DNA from: Anatilimnocola floriformis
GTDB taxonomy: Bacteria; Planctomycetota; Planctomycetia; Pirellulales; Pirellulaceae
Length of the DNA stretch: 64,000 nucleotides
Direction: 5' to 3'
Assembly (NCBI RefSeq): GCF_024256385.1
Contig: NZ_JAMLFW010000001.1
Location: 682,001-746,000, forward strand
The notes under the pieces were generated by a model, which saw only the letters and a program-made list of their open reading frames with translations, was not told where the DNA came from and made no database searches. The translations under genes were made by a program, and so were the position numbers. This document shows, in pieces, positions 16,437 to 23,857 of the stretch; the stretch's first letter is position 1; each line of letters starts with the position of its first letter.

Positions 16437-16545
16437 TTTTCTTTATTTCCGTTGCAGATCAAGCGGCGAAATGTGATCGCTGCATGCTTTGCTACCAGAT
16501 AGAATGTGTTGTCGAGCTTCGTCGCGCTGCTACGGAGAATAACAC

Positions 16546-16911
16546 ATGGCACTCGTGTACGACGGCATGTCCTGCATGTTGTGTGGCAAGCCGATCGACG
16601 ATTTTTCAGACAGTAGCACTTTCTTTGCGACGACGCGCGTGGGTGGAATGCCAGCGCACCTGGCCTATGACGACTGTGCCGCTCATCAATGCTGCGTCGA
16701 TGGCTGGCCGCTCAAAGAAGCGTTTGTGCGCGAGTACAACTCGAAATTTCGCAGTCCACAGTTGGCGATCGACAGCAACGGCCACGTTTACCATCACCGA
16801 GACTGGACCGAATTTTACTTTTGGGTGTCGCTACCTCTGATGCTCGTGCTCGCGCCAATCTTCTTGTCGATCAGTTGGACTTACGAAAAACTGCGACCAC
16901 TCCCAAAGTGA
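16546..16911 (+). CDS. Hypothetical protein with Cys pair and C-terminal membrane helix (121 aa)
   Basis: The N-terminus 'MSCMLCGKPIDDFSD' has a CxxC pair, and 'DDCAAHQCCVDGWP' adds Cys/His residues, suggesting a small zinc-binding domain (residues ~10-55). Residues ~90-112 ('FYFWVSLPLMLVLAPIFL') are a transmembrane helix followed by a short cytoplasmic tail. It could be a membrane-tethered zinc-ribbon protein; I recognise no family. It lies 109 bp after the Lnb-like gene and 72 bp before the deacetylase, same strand. Confidence 0.6.
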   Translation: MALVYDGMSCMLCGKPIDDFSDSSTFFATTRVGGMPAHLAYDDCAAHQCCVDGWPLKEAFVREYNSKFRSPQLAIDSNGHVYHHRDWTEFYFWVSLPLMLVLAPIFLSISWTYEKLRPLPK

Positions 16912-16983
16912 AACGCCTGAGTATTCGCTAGGCTGATATCTTCATCGGTTCTGCCTTCTACTTTCTTCCTTCTGCATTTCCCC

Positions 16984-17919
16984 ATGACTCTTCTCTACCA
17001 CAGCCCGCTGTTTCAAACGCACAAGACCGGCGCTCATCCAGAGAAGCCCGAACGGCTGGCCACCATCGACCGCCATTTGAAAATGGTGGGCATGTACGAC
17101 CGTGTGAAAGCGGCTGAGTGGAAACCGGCGACGGCCGAGCAAGTGCAGCGGATTCACACGAAGGAGTACGTCGCTGAACTCGAAAAATATGCGAAGACCG
17201 GCGGCGGCCGCATCGAAGCCGATACCGTGATGAGCGAGGAGAGCTTCACCGTTGCTCAGCAGGCAGCCGGCGCGGTGTGTGCAGCCGTGGGGGCGGTGCT
17301 GAAGAAGGAAGACATGAATGCGATGTGCCTCGTGCGGCCGCCGGGGCATCATGCGCTCGAAAAAAGTGCGATGGGCTTTTGCCTGCTGAACAACGTTGCC
17401 ATTGCGGCGAAGTGCGCGATCGCCGAGCATCAGCTCGATCGCGTGCTGATCGTCGATTGGGACGTCCATCACGGCAACGGCACGCAGGATGTGTTTTACA
17501 CCGACGAGCAAGTCTCGTTCTTCTCGATGCACCGCTGGCCGTTCTATCCCGGCACCGGCGACAAGGACGAAACCGGCAGCGGCCGCGGCTTGGGCTTCAC
17601 CAAGAACGTGCCGATGGCCTTTGGCACGCCGCGCGAAAATATTCTCGCCGCGTTTCAGAAAGAACTCGAAGCTTTCGCTACGAAGACTAAGCCGCAACTT
17701 GTGATCATCAGCGCCGGCTTCGACGCCCACATCCGCGACCCGATTGGTTCGCTAGAACTCGAGACCGAGGACTTCCGCACCCTCACCAAAATCGTGCAAG
17801 GCGTGGCCGATGCCCACTCCGACGGCAGAATCGTCAGCGCGCTCGAGGGTGGTTACCATCCGCAGCGCTTGGCGGAGTCGGTTGAAGTGCATCTCGATGA
17901 GTTGCTGAAGAAGAAATGA
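16984..17919 (+). CDS. Histone deacetylase-family (acetoin utilisation/acetylpolyamine-type) amidohydrolase
   Basis: 311 aa, cytoplasmic. Matches the arginase/HDAC fold: 'TGAHPEKPERLATID' substrate-loop region, 'LVRPPGHHAL' (tandem catalytic His), 'GFCLLNNVAIAAKCAI', 'VLIVDWDVHHGNGTQDVFY' (Asp and His zinc ligands), 'IISAGFDAHIRDPIGS' (second Asp ligand) and 'SALEGGYHP'. The spacing is that of class II HDAC-like bacterial proteins, which remove acetyl groups from lysines, polyamines or small molecules. The true substrate cannot be read from the sequence. The downstream small membrane-protein gene begins 7 bp after the stop, indicating an operon. Confidence 0.93.
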   Translation: MTLLYHSPLFQTHKTGAHPEKPERLATIDRHLKMVGMYDRVKAAEWKPATAEQVQRIHTKEYVAELEKYAKTGGGRIEADTVMSEESFTVAQQAAGAVCAAVGAVLKKEDMNAMCLVRPPGHHALEKSAMGFCLLNNVAIAAKCAIAEHQLDRVLIVDWDVHHGNGTQDVFYTDEQVSFFSMHRWPFYPGTGDKDETGSGRGLGFTKNVPMAFGTPRENILAAFQKELEAFATKTKPQLVIISAGFDAHIRDPIGSLELETEDFRTLTKIVQGVADAHSDGRIVSALEGGYHPQRLAESVEVHLDELLKKK

Positions 17920-17926
17920 GATCTGA

Positions 17927-18241
17927 ATGACACCGACGAGCCTGCTCTCGGCCAAAGCTCGGGCTTTGCTCGAGCGCCGCAATATCACTCCTGGTATTGC
18001 CTATTACTGGCGAACGCAATGGCGTCGGCAACTGCTATTCGTCGTGATCTATTTGGCAATGGTCAGCGTGCTCTACGCAGCGCATTGGCATCTGGCCGCG
18101 ACGCTCATGCTCGGCTTCGTGATCGGCCGCACGGTGCGCGATATTCGCTGGTATCAAACGTTGGCGCGCGAATGGCCCAGCAATGAGGAAATGCTCGACT
18201 GGCAGAAGATCGAGCGTCTCGCGGCGGAGGATCCGAGTTAA
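17927..18241 (+). CDS. Small two-helix membrane protein (104 aa)
   Basis: A cytoplasmic N-terminus ('LLSAKARALLERRNITPGIA') is followed by two membrane segments around residues 34-55 ('QLLFVVIYLAMVSVLYAA') and 57-72 ('LAATLMLGFVIGRTVRD'), then a polar C-terminus. No known motif. It follows the deacetylase gene by 7 bp and is followed tail-to-tail, 5 bp away, by a minus-strand gene. Confidence 0.65.
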   Translation: MTPTSLLSAKARALLERRNITPGIAYYWRTQWRRQLLFVVIYLAMVSVLYAAHWHLAATLMLGFVIGRTVRDIRWYQTLAREWPSNEEMLDWQKIERLAAEDPS

Positions 18242-18246
18242 GCAAC

Positions 18247-18507
18247 CTAAGCCGCCGTCGGCACACGGCGATAGGCGATCAACCGGGCAACTTCACCTTG
18301 GCGGCGAAGGCGGTCGAGGCAGATTTGCGCGAGTTGCTGATCGCCAAAGCTGGCCACCAGTTTCCACTGCGGCTGGCCTTCGCTGGTGAGGGCCTGCACG
18401 CGAAAGTGCGGGGCCATGCTGCCGGGATAACTCACTTCCAGTAAGGGAGCGGTAGTTAATGCAGCAATGCCGGAGTTCGGCGAAAATAAGGCGGGCATCC
18501 GTTCCAC
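18247..18507 (-). CDS. Conserved hypothetical protein (86 aa)
   Basis: A short soluble protein with two beta-like stretches ('FRVQALTSEGQPQWKLVAS') and a helix ('DQQLAQICLDRLRRQGEVAR'), resembling a small alpha/beta domain; the 'GDQQLAQICLDRL' segment looks like a SPOR-type half-repeat but is too short to call. The coding frame is well supported by codon bias. Function not recognised. It converges with the upstream membrane-protein gene and is followed to the right by a 500-bp gene-free region. Confidence 0.5.
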   Translation of the reverse strand: MERMPALFSPNSGIAALTTAPLLEVSYPGSMAPHFRVQALTSEGQPQWKLVASFGDQQLAQICLDRLRRQGEVARLIAYRRVPTAA

Positions 18508-18684
18508 TCAATCGAAAAAGAGAACAACCTGCGAACTAAACTCACGCGATCCAGCTCGCAGCCGAACCGCCTTCTTTGCTCATGCTGCCAGCTCAGTGGA
18601 ACGCAAATCCATTGTGTAATAAGTGAGGATCGGCCAGTGGGTGCCGTTCGGATGAGTGATTCTGTGCGGAATTTGCTGACTAGA

Positions 18685-18896
18685 TAGCCCGACGCGTGAG
18701 CGGAAGGGGGGAGTGTGTATGAGCCAACCATCGGCAACGTGCGACAGCACCGAATTCCCGCGGCAACGAAGTAGGCGACGGGAAATCGATTTGCATCCAA
18801 ATCTGAATCAGCTCTCTCCCGCCTTCTTTGGTGTTGCCACACGATGGTGAACCTGGAGATTACTCGCGACTCGCCTTCCGCTTACGCGTCGGACTA
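18685..18896. repeat. Inverted repeat pair with GCCCGACGCGT core in a gene-free region
   Basis: Arms 'GCCCGACGCGTGAGCGGAAG' (18687-18706) and its near-inverse around 18874-18896 are ~166 bp apart. The core 'CCGACGCGTnAGCGGA' is a dispersed repeat type I know from planctomycete genomes. Nothing between the arms looks like a gene; an open frame on the minus strand here has no coding character. Confidence 0.65.
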
Positions 18897-18942
18897 CCTG
18901 GGTAGATAGTCCGACGACGCATGCCAACTCTGCCGGCAAACG

Positions 18943-18975
18943 AAAAAAGCCCTTGGATGAAATTCATCCAAGGGC
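18943..18975 (-). terminator. Intrinsic terminator of the TIGR03000 gene
   Basis: On the minus strand, an 11-bp stem 'GCCCTTGGATG/CATCCAAGGGC' with a short loop is followed at once by six T's (18948-18943). It lies about 40 bp past the stop codon at 19016. Confidence 0.88.
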
Positions 18976-19015
18976 CCTCATTTTCAAACTTTGAACCAGC
19001 AACTGCGTACTCGAA

Positions 19016-20074
19016 CTAGCGAGCCGAGGCAACCTTATCGACGGCGAAGAAGGTGACTTCCTTCGTTTCGCCAGCGGCCAGATCGATGACCTTTTCTTCG
19101 GTCACGAGCTTGCCATCGCGTTCCATTTCAACGCGAACCTTGTAGCCGCTCCAGCCCTTGCCGGTCGACAGGCCCGTCGTCTTGAAGACGCGGATTTCGC
19201 CAGCGGCGGTGGTGGCGTTGCCGGCCAGATAAACCTTGGCTTCGGCAGGCACGCGAACCGTCAGCGAGGTCTCAACCGACTTGGCGGCTTCGAAATCGAA
19301 GGCCAGCGAGTTGGTGGCGCCAGCGCGGAGGTCGATCGTCTTGGTTTGTTCCAGAGTCTGGCCATCGCGAACGATTTCGGCCCGCACTTCATAGGCGTAG
19401 CTCATGCCGCCAGCCAGGTCACGCGACACGTACTGGCGAACTTCGCCGGTGCTGGTCGTGGCCGTGCCATTGACGAAGATCTTGGCATCGGTCGGCACGC
19501 TGACGGTCAACAGGCCTTCGCCACTGCGGAGGCTGGTCATCGGAGCACCGGCAGGAGCTGCAGGTTGAGCCGGAACGACGGGAGCGCCTTCTTGAACTTC
19601 AACCGGAGCGTAGTACACGCCGCCACCCGAAGAACCACCGCTCGAACCACCCGAGCTGGACGAACCGCCCGAGCTACCGCCCGACGAGCCACCCGAAGAA
19701 CCCCAGCTACCGCTCGAACCGCCCGACGAACCACCGCTGCTGCCGTGGTGACGACGCCAGTGGTGACCGCTCGAGCCACCCGAGCTGCCGGACGAACCGC
19801 CCGAGCTGCTCGAACCACCCGACGACGAGCTCCAGCTGCCGCTCGAACTGCCCGAAGAACCACCCGAGCTGCCCCAGCTACCGCTGCTGCCGCCCGACGA
19901 ACCCCAGCTACCGCTCGAACCGCCCGAGCTGCTCGAACCACCCGACGACGAGCTGCCACCACTGCTGTGGTGCCAACGCCAACCGGCAAACGCTTCGTTC
20001 GCCTGGCCAACAACCGCAACACCAGCGGCAGCGGCGACCGCAACGAAGCGCAAGGCCTTCAGAGACTTCAACAT
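19016..20074 (-). CDS. Secreted Ser/Gly-rich protein with two TIGR03000 domains
   Basis: 352 aa from the ATG at 20074, which has a GAGG box 6 nt upstream (better than the TTG at 20098). A signal peptide (to 'EAFAGW') is followed by ~130 residues made almost only of Ser, Gly and Trp in 'GGSSGSWGSS'-type repeats, interrupted by a 'GHHWRRHHG' cluster. The C-terminal half holds two copies of the TIGR03000 domain: 'LTVSVPTDAKIFVNGTATTS' and 'LTVRVPAEAKVYLAGNATTA', each with 'SYAYEVRAE/SGYKVRVE' and 'TIDLRAG/VIDLAAG'. TIGR03000 is a PEGA-like beta domain nearly restricted to planctomycetes. The low-complexity part may be an adhesive or surface linker. A strong terminator follows, so the gene is its own unit. 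Confidence 0.88.
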   Translation of the reverse strand: MLKSLKALRFVAVAAAAGVAVVGQANEAFAGWRWHHSSGGSSSSGGSSSSGGSSGSWGSSGGSSGSWGSSGGSSGSSSGSWSSSSGGSSSSGGSSGSSGGSSGHHWRRHHGSSGGSSGGSSGSWGSSGGSSGGSSGGSSSSGGSSGGSSGGGVYYAPVEVQEGAPVVPAQPAAPAGAPMTSLRSGEGLLTVSVPTDAKIFVNGTATTSTGEVRQYVSRDLAGGMSYAYEVRAEIVRDGQTLEQTKTIDLRAGATNSLAFDFEAAKSVETSLTVRVPAEAKVYLAGNATTAAGEIRVFKTTGLSTGKGWSGYKVRVEMERDGKLVTEEKVIDLAAGETKEVTFFAVDKVASAR

Positions 20075-20260
20075 AACAACCTCGTACTGCAGGAACAAAA
20101 GTGTGTGAAACGCGACGTATTCCGAGGAACTTCACCCCGGAGGATAGTCAAGCGTAGCACGCAATTCAAGCAGCTTGGGGTATTTTTAACGGAAGGGTAA
20201 TTTGGGTCAGGTGGTGATGATTGGGCGGGTTTGGAAAGCAGATGGTGGGGATTGTGCCGA

Positions 20261-21415
20261 TTATTCGGGCGGGTTTGGCATCGCTCGGTTGCCGCTAGCA
20301 TGTTGCCAGAGCGAGTTGAGAACGGCTGGAACCGCCGCGACGCCAGCCGGCAATAAGGGGGCAAACAGCAAGCCCCAGTAGAAGTTGATGGGCATGCCGA
20401 CGACGCTGAAGGCGGCAAAATAACTGGCCGCCGTGAAACCCTGCAGCAGCAGTCGCTCGTCTCGGCTGCTGGTGAGACCGAGCAGAGAGAGGAGTAAATA
20501 GAGGAAGAGGACTGGCCCGGGGGCGGCGAACAGGAACGCATTGAGTCGCGTGCATAAGAGCACAAAATCGAGGCCGCCGAACTTCAGCCATTGCGTCAGC
20601 CCGCCGCCTGCTCCGTTCAGATCGTCTGCCGTCAGCTGAGCCGCAACTTGCCGACTGTGCCAGAAGAGGAAGGCGAAGAACAATGCGATGCCGGCGGACC
20701 AACCTGCGGCTTCTTTCCAGCGTCGATGATACGTAGCGAAAACAGCGGCCCAGAAACAATACGGCAGGGCCAGTTCACGAAATAACAACGCGGCAATTCC
20801 GGCGCTGATCGCCACGATCCGCCAAGCCGGCTCCTTCCTCGCGATGGTGCCGATCGAAACCAGCATCAAGACCGCGGCCCAGAGTTCCTGCGTGTAAAAC
20901 GCCAAGCCATCAACCGACCACTTCACCACGCCAATCAGCAGGAACGCCGAGAAGACCGCCGCGGCCAGGCCCTGCGCGGTTTGCTCGGCTTGGAAATGCA
21001 GCGTCAGCCCCGCCGCCGCGAGCAGCACCAGCAAACCTTGAATCGCCCAAGGCCCAGGCAACAGCGCGAAGAACCAGGCATATGTCGGCAACCGCCAGTT
21101 GAACGTGCTCCGTACAGGAAAGCCGTGCTTGAGTAACTGCGGCTTGACGGTGACGTAGTAATTCTCACCGCGCGCGACGGCGGCGGTGACATCGCGATAG
21201 AGTTGCAGATCGGGAGCAACCGGATCGCTGGCAACTTCCGTGGCGGTGTCCGTTTTGACCGGTTGCGTCTCCGGAGCGACATCGCGGGCCGGCAACTTCC
21301 CTTTGTTCCACGAGAGGACGCAGCCCACGAGCGCGATAAGCAAGAGAGCAGCGAGAAACACCCTCGCTTGAGCAGGCGACAAATCAGAGCAGCGGTTGGG
21401 CATCATGCCGGACAT
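20261..21415 (-). CDS. Polytopic membrane protein (GT-C-like), last gene of the radical SAM unit
   Basis: 384 aa with about nine predicted membrane helices, the first at residues 19-36 ('VFLAALLLIALVGCVLSW'). A ~90-residue extracytoplasmic loop after the first helix contains 'DLQLYRDVTAAVARGENYYV' and ends in 'STFNWRLPTYAWFFALLP'; the pattern 'LY......V..GE.YY......' is seen in integral-membrane glycosyltransferase-like (GT-C/DUF2029-type) proteins that use polyprenyl-linked sugars, with acidic residues in the first loop. I do not see a definite catalytic motif, so this is only a resemblance. The gene starts 10 bp after the GcvH-like gene, so it shares its transcript. Confidence 0.7.
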   Translation of the reverse strand: MSGMMPNRCSDLSPAQARVFLAALLLIALVGCVLSWNKGKLPARDVAPETQPVKTDTATEVASDPVAPDLQLYRDVTAAVARGENYYVTVKPQLLKHGFPVRSTFNWRLPTYAWFFALLPGPWAIQGLLVLLAAAGLTLHFQAEQTAQGLAAAVFSAFLLIGVVKWSVDGLAFYTQELWAAVLMLVSIGTIARKEPAWRIVAISAGIAALLFRELALPYCFWAAVFATYHRRWKEAAGWSAGIALFFAFLFWHSRQVAAQLTADDLNGAGGGLTQWLKFGGLDFVLLCTRLNAFLFAAPGPVLFLYLLLSLLGLTSSRDERLLLQGFTAASYFAAFSVVGMPINFYWGLLFAPLLPAGVAAVPAVLNSLWQHASGNRAMPNPPE

Positions 21416-21425
21416 CGCGTAAGCC

Positions 21426-21881
21426 TTACTCGTTCATCTGCCCCTTGATCGTCCGCTGCGTCACTTCCCACACGGCGGCCAGATGCTGCAAATACTCGGG
21501 CGGCGTGAGGAGCGGACTTTTATCAACGGCCGCGGGTTGCATCTCAAACAGCCAACCATTGCCGTACTTGTCGACATTGATCGCCGAGGGATCGGACAGC
21601 AACTCGCCGTTGAACTGCAGCAACTCGCCAGCGATGGGTGAGTATAAGCTGCTCTCGGCTTTTTTGCTTTCGATGTTGCCGATCTCCTGCTTTTCCCGCA
21701 GCGGCACACCGGCATCGATTGTCCAATCGAGAAAGTAAACGTCCTGCAGCAAACGAACCGCGTAAGCGGAGAAGCCGAAGCGCAGCACTGCATTTGTGCC
21801 AGAATCGCCACGTCGCTCGGCCCACATGTGGTTCTTCGCGTAAAGGCGGTCCGTGGGAAACTCCGCGACGAACTTCCCCAT
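21426..21881 (-). CDS. GcvH-like lipoyl-carrier protein
   Basis: 151 aa from ATG 21881; a TTG at 21905 that overlaps the stop of the radical SAM gene (TTGA) would add 8 residues. The fold signature is that of glycine cleavage H protein: 'RFGFSAYAVRLLQDVYFLDW', 'EIGNIESKKAESSLYSPIAG' with K74 at the lipoylated position, then 'ELLSDPSAINVDKYGNGWLF'. H protein carries the lipoyl-bound aminomethyl group between enzymes of glycine cleavage; H-like relatives also serve as lipoyl scaffolds elsewhere. No gcvT or gcvP lies near, and the lead segment 'KFVAEFPTDRLYAKNHMWAE' is only partly like the normal 'YTxxHEW'. The position between a HemN-like radical SAM gene and a membrane protein suggests a role other than glycine breakdown. 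Confidence 0.85.
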   Translation of the reverse strand: MGKFVAEFPTDRLYAKNHMWAERRGDSGTNAVLRFGFSAYAVRLLQDVYFLDWTIDAGVPLREKQEIGNIESKKAESSLYSPIAGELLQFNGELLSDPSAINVDKYGNGWLFEMQPAAVDKSPLLTPPEYLQHLAAVWEVTQRTIKGQMNE

Positions 21882-21901
21882 CTCAAACGTCAGCGGCTCG
21901 C

Positions 21902-23212
21902 TCAAGTGTAGCGAACCCCTTGATGCTGCGACTCGAAGAACGCCGGCAACAACGCATCGGCATGGAGCAAGCCATCGCGCGTGAGCGTGACACGATCGTT
22001 GTCGAACGTCAGCATGCCTTCGGCGACATGTTGCTGCCAAGCATCGCGAAATTCTTCGAGCACGTCGACGCCGTACTTGTTGCGGAAATAGTTGACGTCG
22101 AGGTAACCCTTCTTCAGCAGCAGAATCAATTCGCGAATGAGCAACTGATGCTTCGTCGGCCGCAGCGCGCGGAATAACGGCAGCTTGTTGTCCTCGAGCA
22201 ATGTTTTCGTGTAATCGCCCCACTCGGTTTTGTTTTGATAATGCACGCCCGCCACGTGCCCAAAGCTGGCCACGCCGGTGGCGAGCAGATCGGAGCCCTT
22301 CCACAAGTTATCGCGGTAGCTGAAGTTGACCTTTTGCGGATCTTTGACGAGCGTGTAAGCGCTCGAAATGTGATAGCCAACGGCCTGCAGTTCGTCGTAC
22401 GCGTAGTTCAGCCAGGCCCGCTTTGTCGGCCAATCGGCGACTGGCGTCTCGATTTGATTGCCGAGAATATCCTTTGAGTAAACCGTGTTAAACGGCAACT
22501 CCATTTGATAAATCGTCACGCTGTCGGGCGACAGCTCGATCGTCTTCTTGATGCAGTCGCGCCAGTTGTCCCAACTCTCGCCGACCATGCCGCTGATCAG
22601 GTCGATGTTAACGTTCGCAAACTGCGCGGCTTGAATCCAACTCCAGGCTTTGTAAACTTCGGCTGAAAGATGCGCTCGGCCGTTCTCCTCCAGCACCGCA
22701 TCGCTGAAGTTTTCCACGCCCAGGCTCAGTCGCGTTACACCCAGTTCCTTCAGCGTATGAACCTTCGGCTCCGAAAGCGTGCCAGGTTCACATTCAAACG
22801 TCACTTCTTCGGCGTGACTCCAGTTCACGTGCTTCCGCAACCGATCGACGAGCGACGTCAACTGCTTGGCACTCAAGAACGACGGCGTGCCGCCACCGAA
22901 ATAGACGAAGCGAAACGGCCGGCCGCCCATGACGGGCAACTGGCTGACCAGTTCGATCTCTTTCGACAACGCCGAGACGTAATACTCGACATCGTGCGCG
23001 TTCTTGTCGGTGTAAACGCGGAAGTAGCAAAACTTGCAGCGTTTGCGACAGAACGGAATGTGCAGATACAGCCCCAGCGGCGTGGCGGTTTGGGGCGGCG
23101 AATGGAGCGCAGCTTCCACCTCCGGCAACGCCGCCGTGGTCCACTGCGAGAACGGCGGATAGTTGGAGATGAAGTAACTGCCAACTTCGGTTTTGATAGT
23201 TTCGATAGTCAC
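21902..23212 (-). CDS. HemN/HemW-like radical SAM protein
   Basis: 436 aa. The radical SAM cluster motif is 'YLHIPFCRKRCKFCYF' (CxxxCxxC near residues 55-62), followed by 'RFVYFGGGTPSFLSAKQL' (SAM-binding GGGTPS), 'VTFECEPGTLSEPKVHTLKE' and 'GVTRLSLGVENFSDAVLEEN', the same order as in HemN/HemW coproporphyrinogen oxidase-like proteins. The C-terminal 'HemN-C' region is present (residues ~350-430). True HemN, HemW (heme chaperone) and HemN-like methylases/cyclopropanases share this layout; the 'CKFCYF' rather than 'CPYCDF' signature argues against HemW. It starts the minus-strand three-gene unit, with the GcvH-like gene almost overlapping its stop. The substrate is unknown. Confidence 0.88.
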   Translation of the reverse strand: MTIETIKTEVGSYFISNYPPFSQWTTAALPEVEAALHSPPQTATPLGLYLHIPFCRKRCKFCYFRVYTDKNAHDVEYYVSALSKEIELVSQLPVMGGRPFRFVYFGGGTPSFLSAKQLTSLVDRLRKHVNWSHAEEVTFECEPGTLSEPKVHTLKELGVTRLSLGVENFSDAVLEENGRAHLSAEVYKAWSWIQAAQFANVNIDLISGMVGESWDNWRDCIKKTIELSPDSVTIYQMELPFNTVYSKDILGNQIETPVADWPTKRAWLNYAYDELQAVGYHISSAYTLVKDPQKVNFSYRDNLWKGSDLLATGVASFGHVAGVHYQNKTEWGDYTKTLLEDNKLPLFRALRPTKHQLLIRELILLLKKGYLDVNYFRNKYGVDVLEEFRDAWQQHVAEGMLTFDNDRVTLTRDGLLHADALLPAFFESQHQGVRYT

Positions 23213-23245
23213 GGGATCTGGGTGAAGTACGTGCGGTGAACTTAC

Positions 23246-23848
23246 TTATACAGGGAGATTTGGCAGGTATTTGAAGAACTCCCGAATGGAGACATTCCAT
23301 TCGGGAAGAGATTCCGGCAGGAATTGTTTCAAATTGAGTTGATCTTGGAGGTTCAACGTCTGCGGCGAGCGGTTACGGGCATTCAGATAGACGCAGTAAT
23401 CTTCGAAGTCGACGACGACCACAGCAAGTACATCAGCACCCAGATACTCAGCAACCTTAGTAAGTGTTGCACCGGGGCGATCCGTAGGGCTCAGAACTTC
23501 GAACACTATCTCTGGTGAAACAGGCCAATAGCCGAGCGGAGGTTGGTCTTTCGGCAAGCGTACATAGCTACCGAAAGCTGCGTCGGCGCCACGGACTGTA
23601 TCGGGATTTCGCTTCGTGATAATCCCGCTATCGTTGACGGTCCCATGTCCGACGTCGTACTGGTCGATGTATTTCGTCAGAATTGCGCCGATTGCCAAAC
23701 ACACTTTACCATGTGCCCATTGCGTTGGCGGCATGTCGACAAGCCTTCCACGAACTAGTTCTGATACGCGCCCATCAGTGGCAATCGTCAGCAATTCTGC
23801 TGCGGTGATTAGCTTGTCAGTCGGTGGTGGAAGTGATGAAATCGACAT
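23246..23848 (-). CDS. Uma2-family (DUF820) putative PD-(D/E)XK endonuclease
   Basis: 200 aa with the Uma2 pattern: N-terminal 'ELLTIATDGRVSELVRGRLV', 'GTVNDSGIITKRNPDTVRGA' with the active-site Asp, 'SPEIVFEVLSPTDRPGAT' (Glu-Val-x-Ser) and 'VAEYLGADVLAVVVVDFED'. Uma2 proteins have a restriction-endonuclease-like fold, are multi-copy in cyanobacteria and planctomycetes, and lack a clear cellular role. It lies 33 bp beyond the start of the radical SAM gene and 9 bp before (downstream of) the propeller gene, on the same strand, so it may be co-transcribed with either. Confidence 0.88.
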   Translation of the reverse strand: MSISSLPPPTDKLITAAELLTIATDGRVSELVRGRLVDMPPTQWAHGKVCLAIGAILTKYIDQYDVGHGTVNDSGIITKRNPDTVRGADAAFGSYVRLPKDQPPLGYWPVSPEIVFEVLSPTDRPGATLTKVAEYLGADVLAVVVVDFEDYCVYLNARNRSPQTLNLQDQLNLKQFLPESLPEWNVSIREFFKYLPNLPV

Positions 23849-23857
23849 GGCAATACC

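Noticed and set aside
18456-18842. Minus-strand frame of 128 codons in the gap before the TIGR03000 gene
   Set aside because: Overlaps the repeat pair and the 5' end of another gene; Arg/Ser-rich with no coding character.
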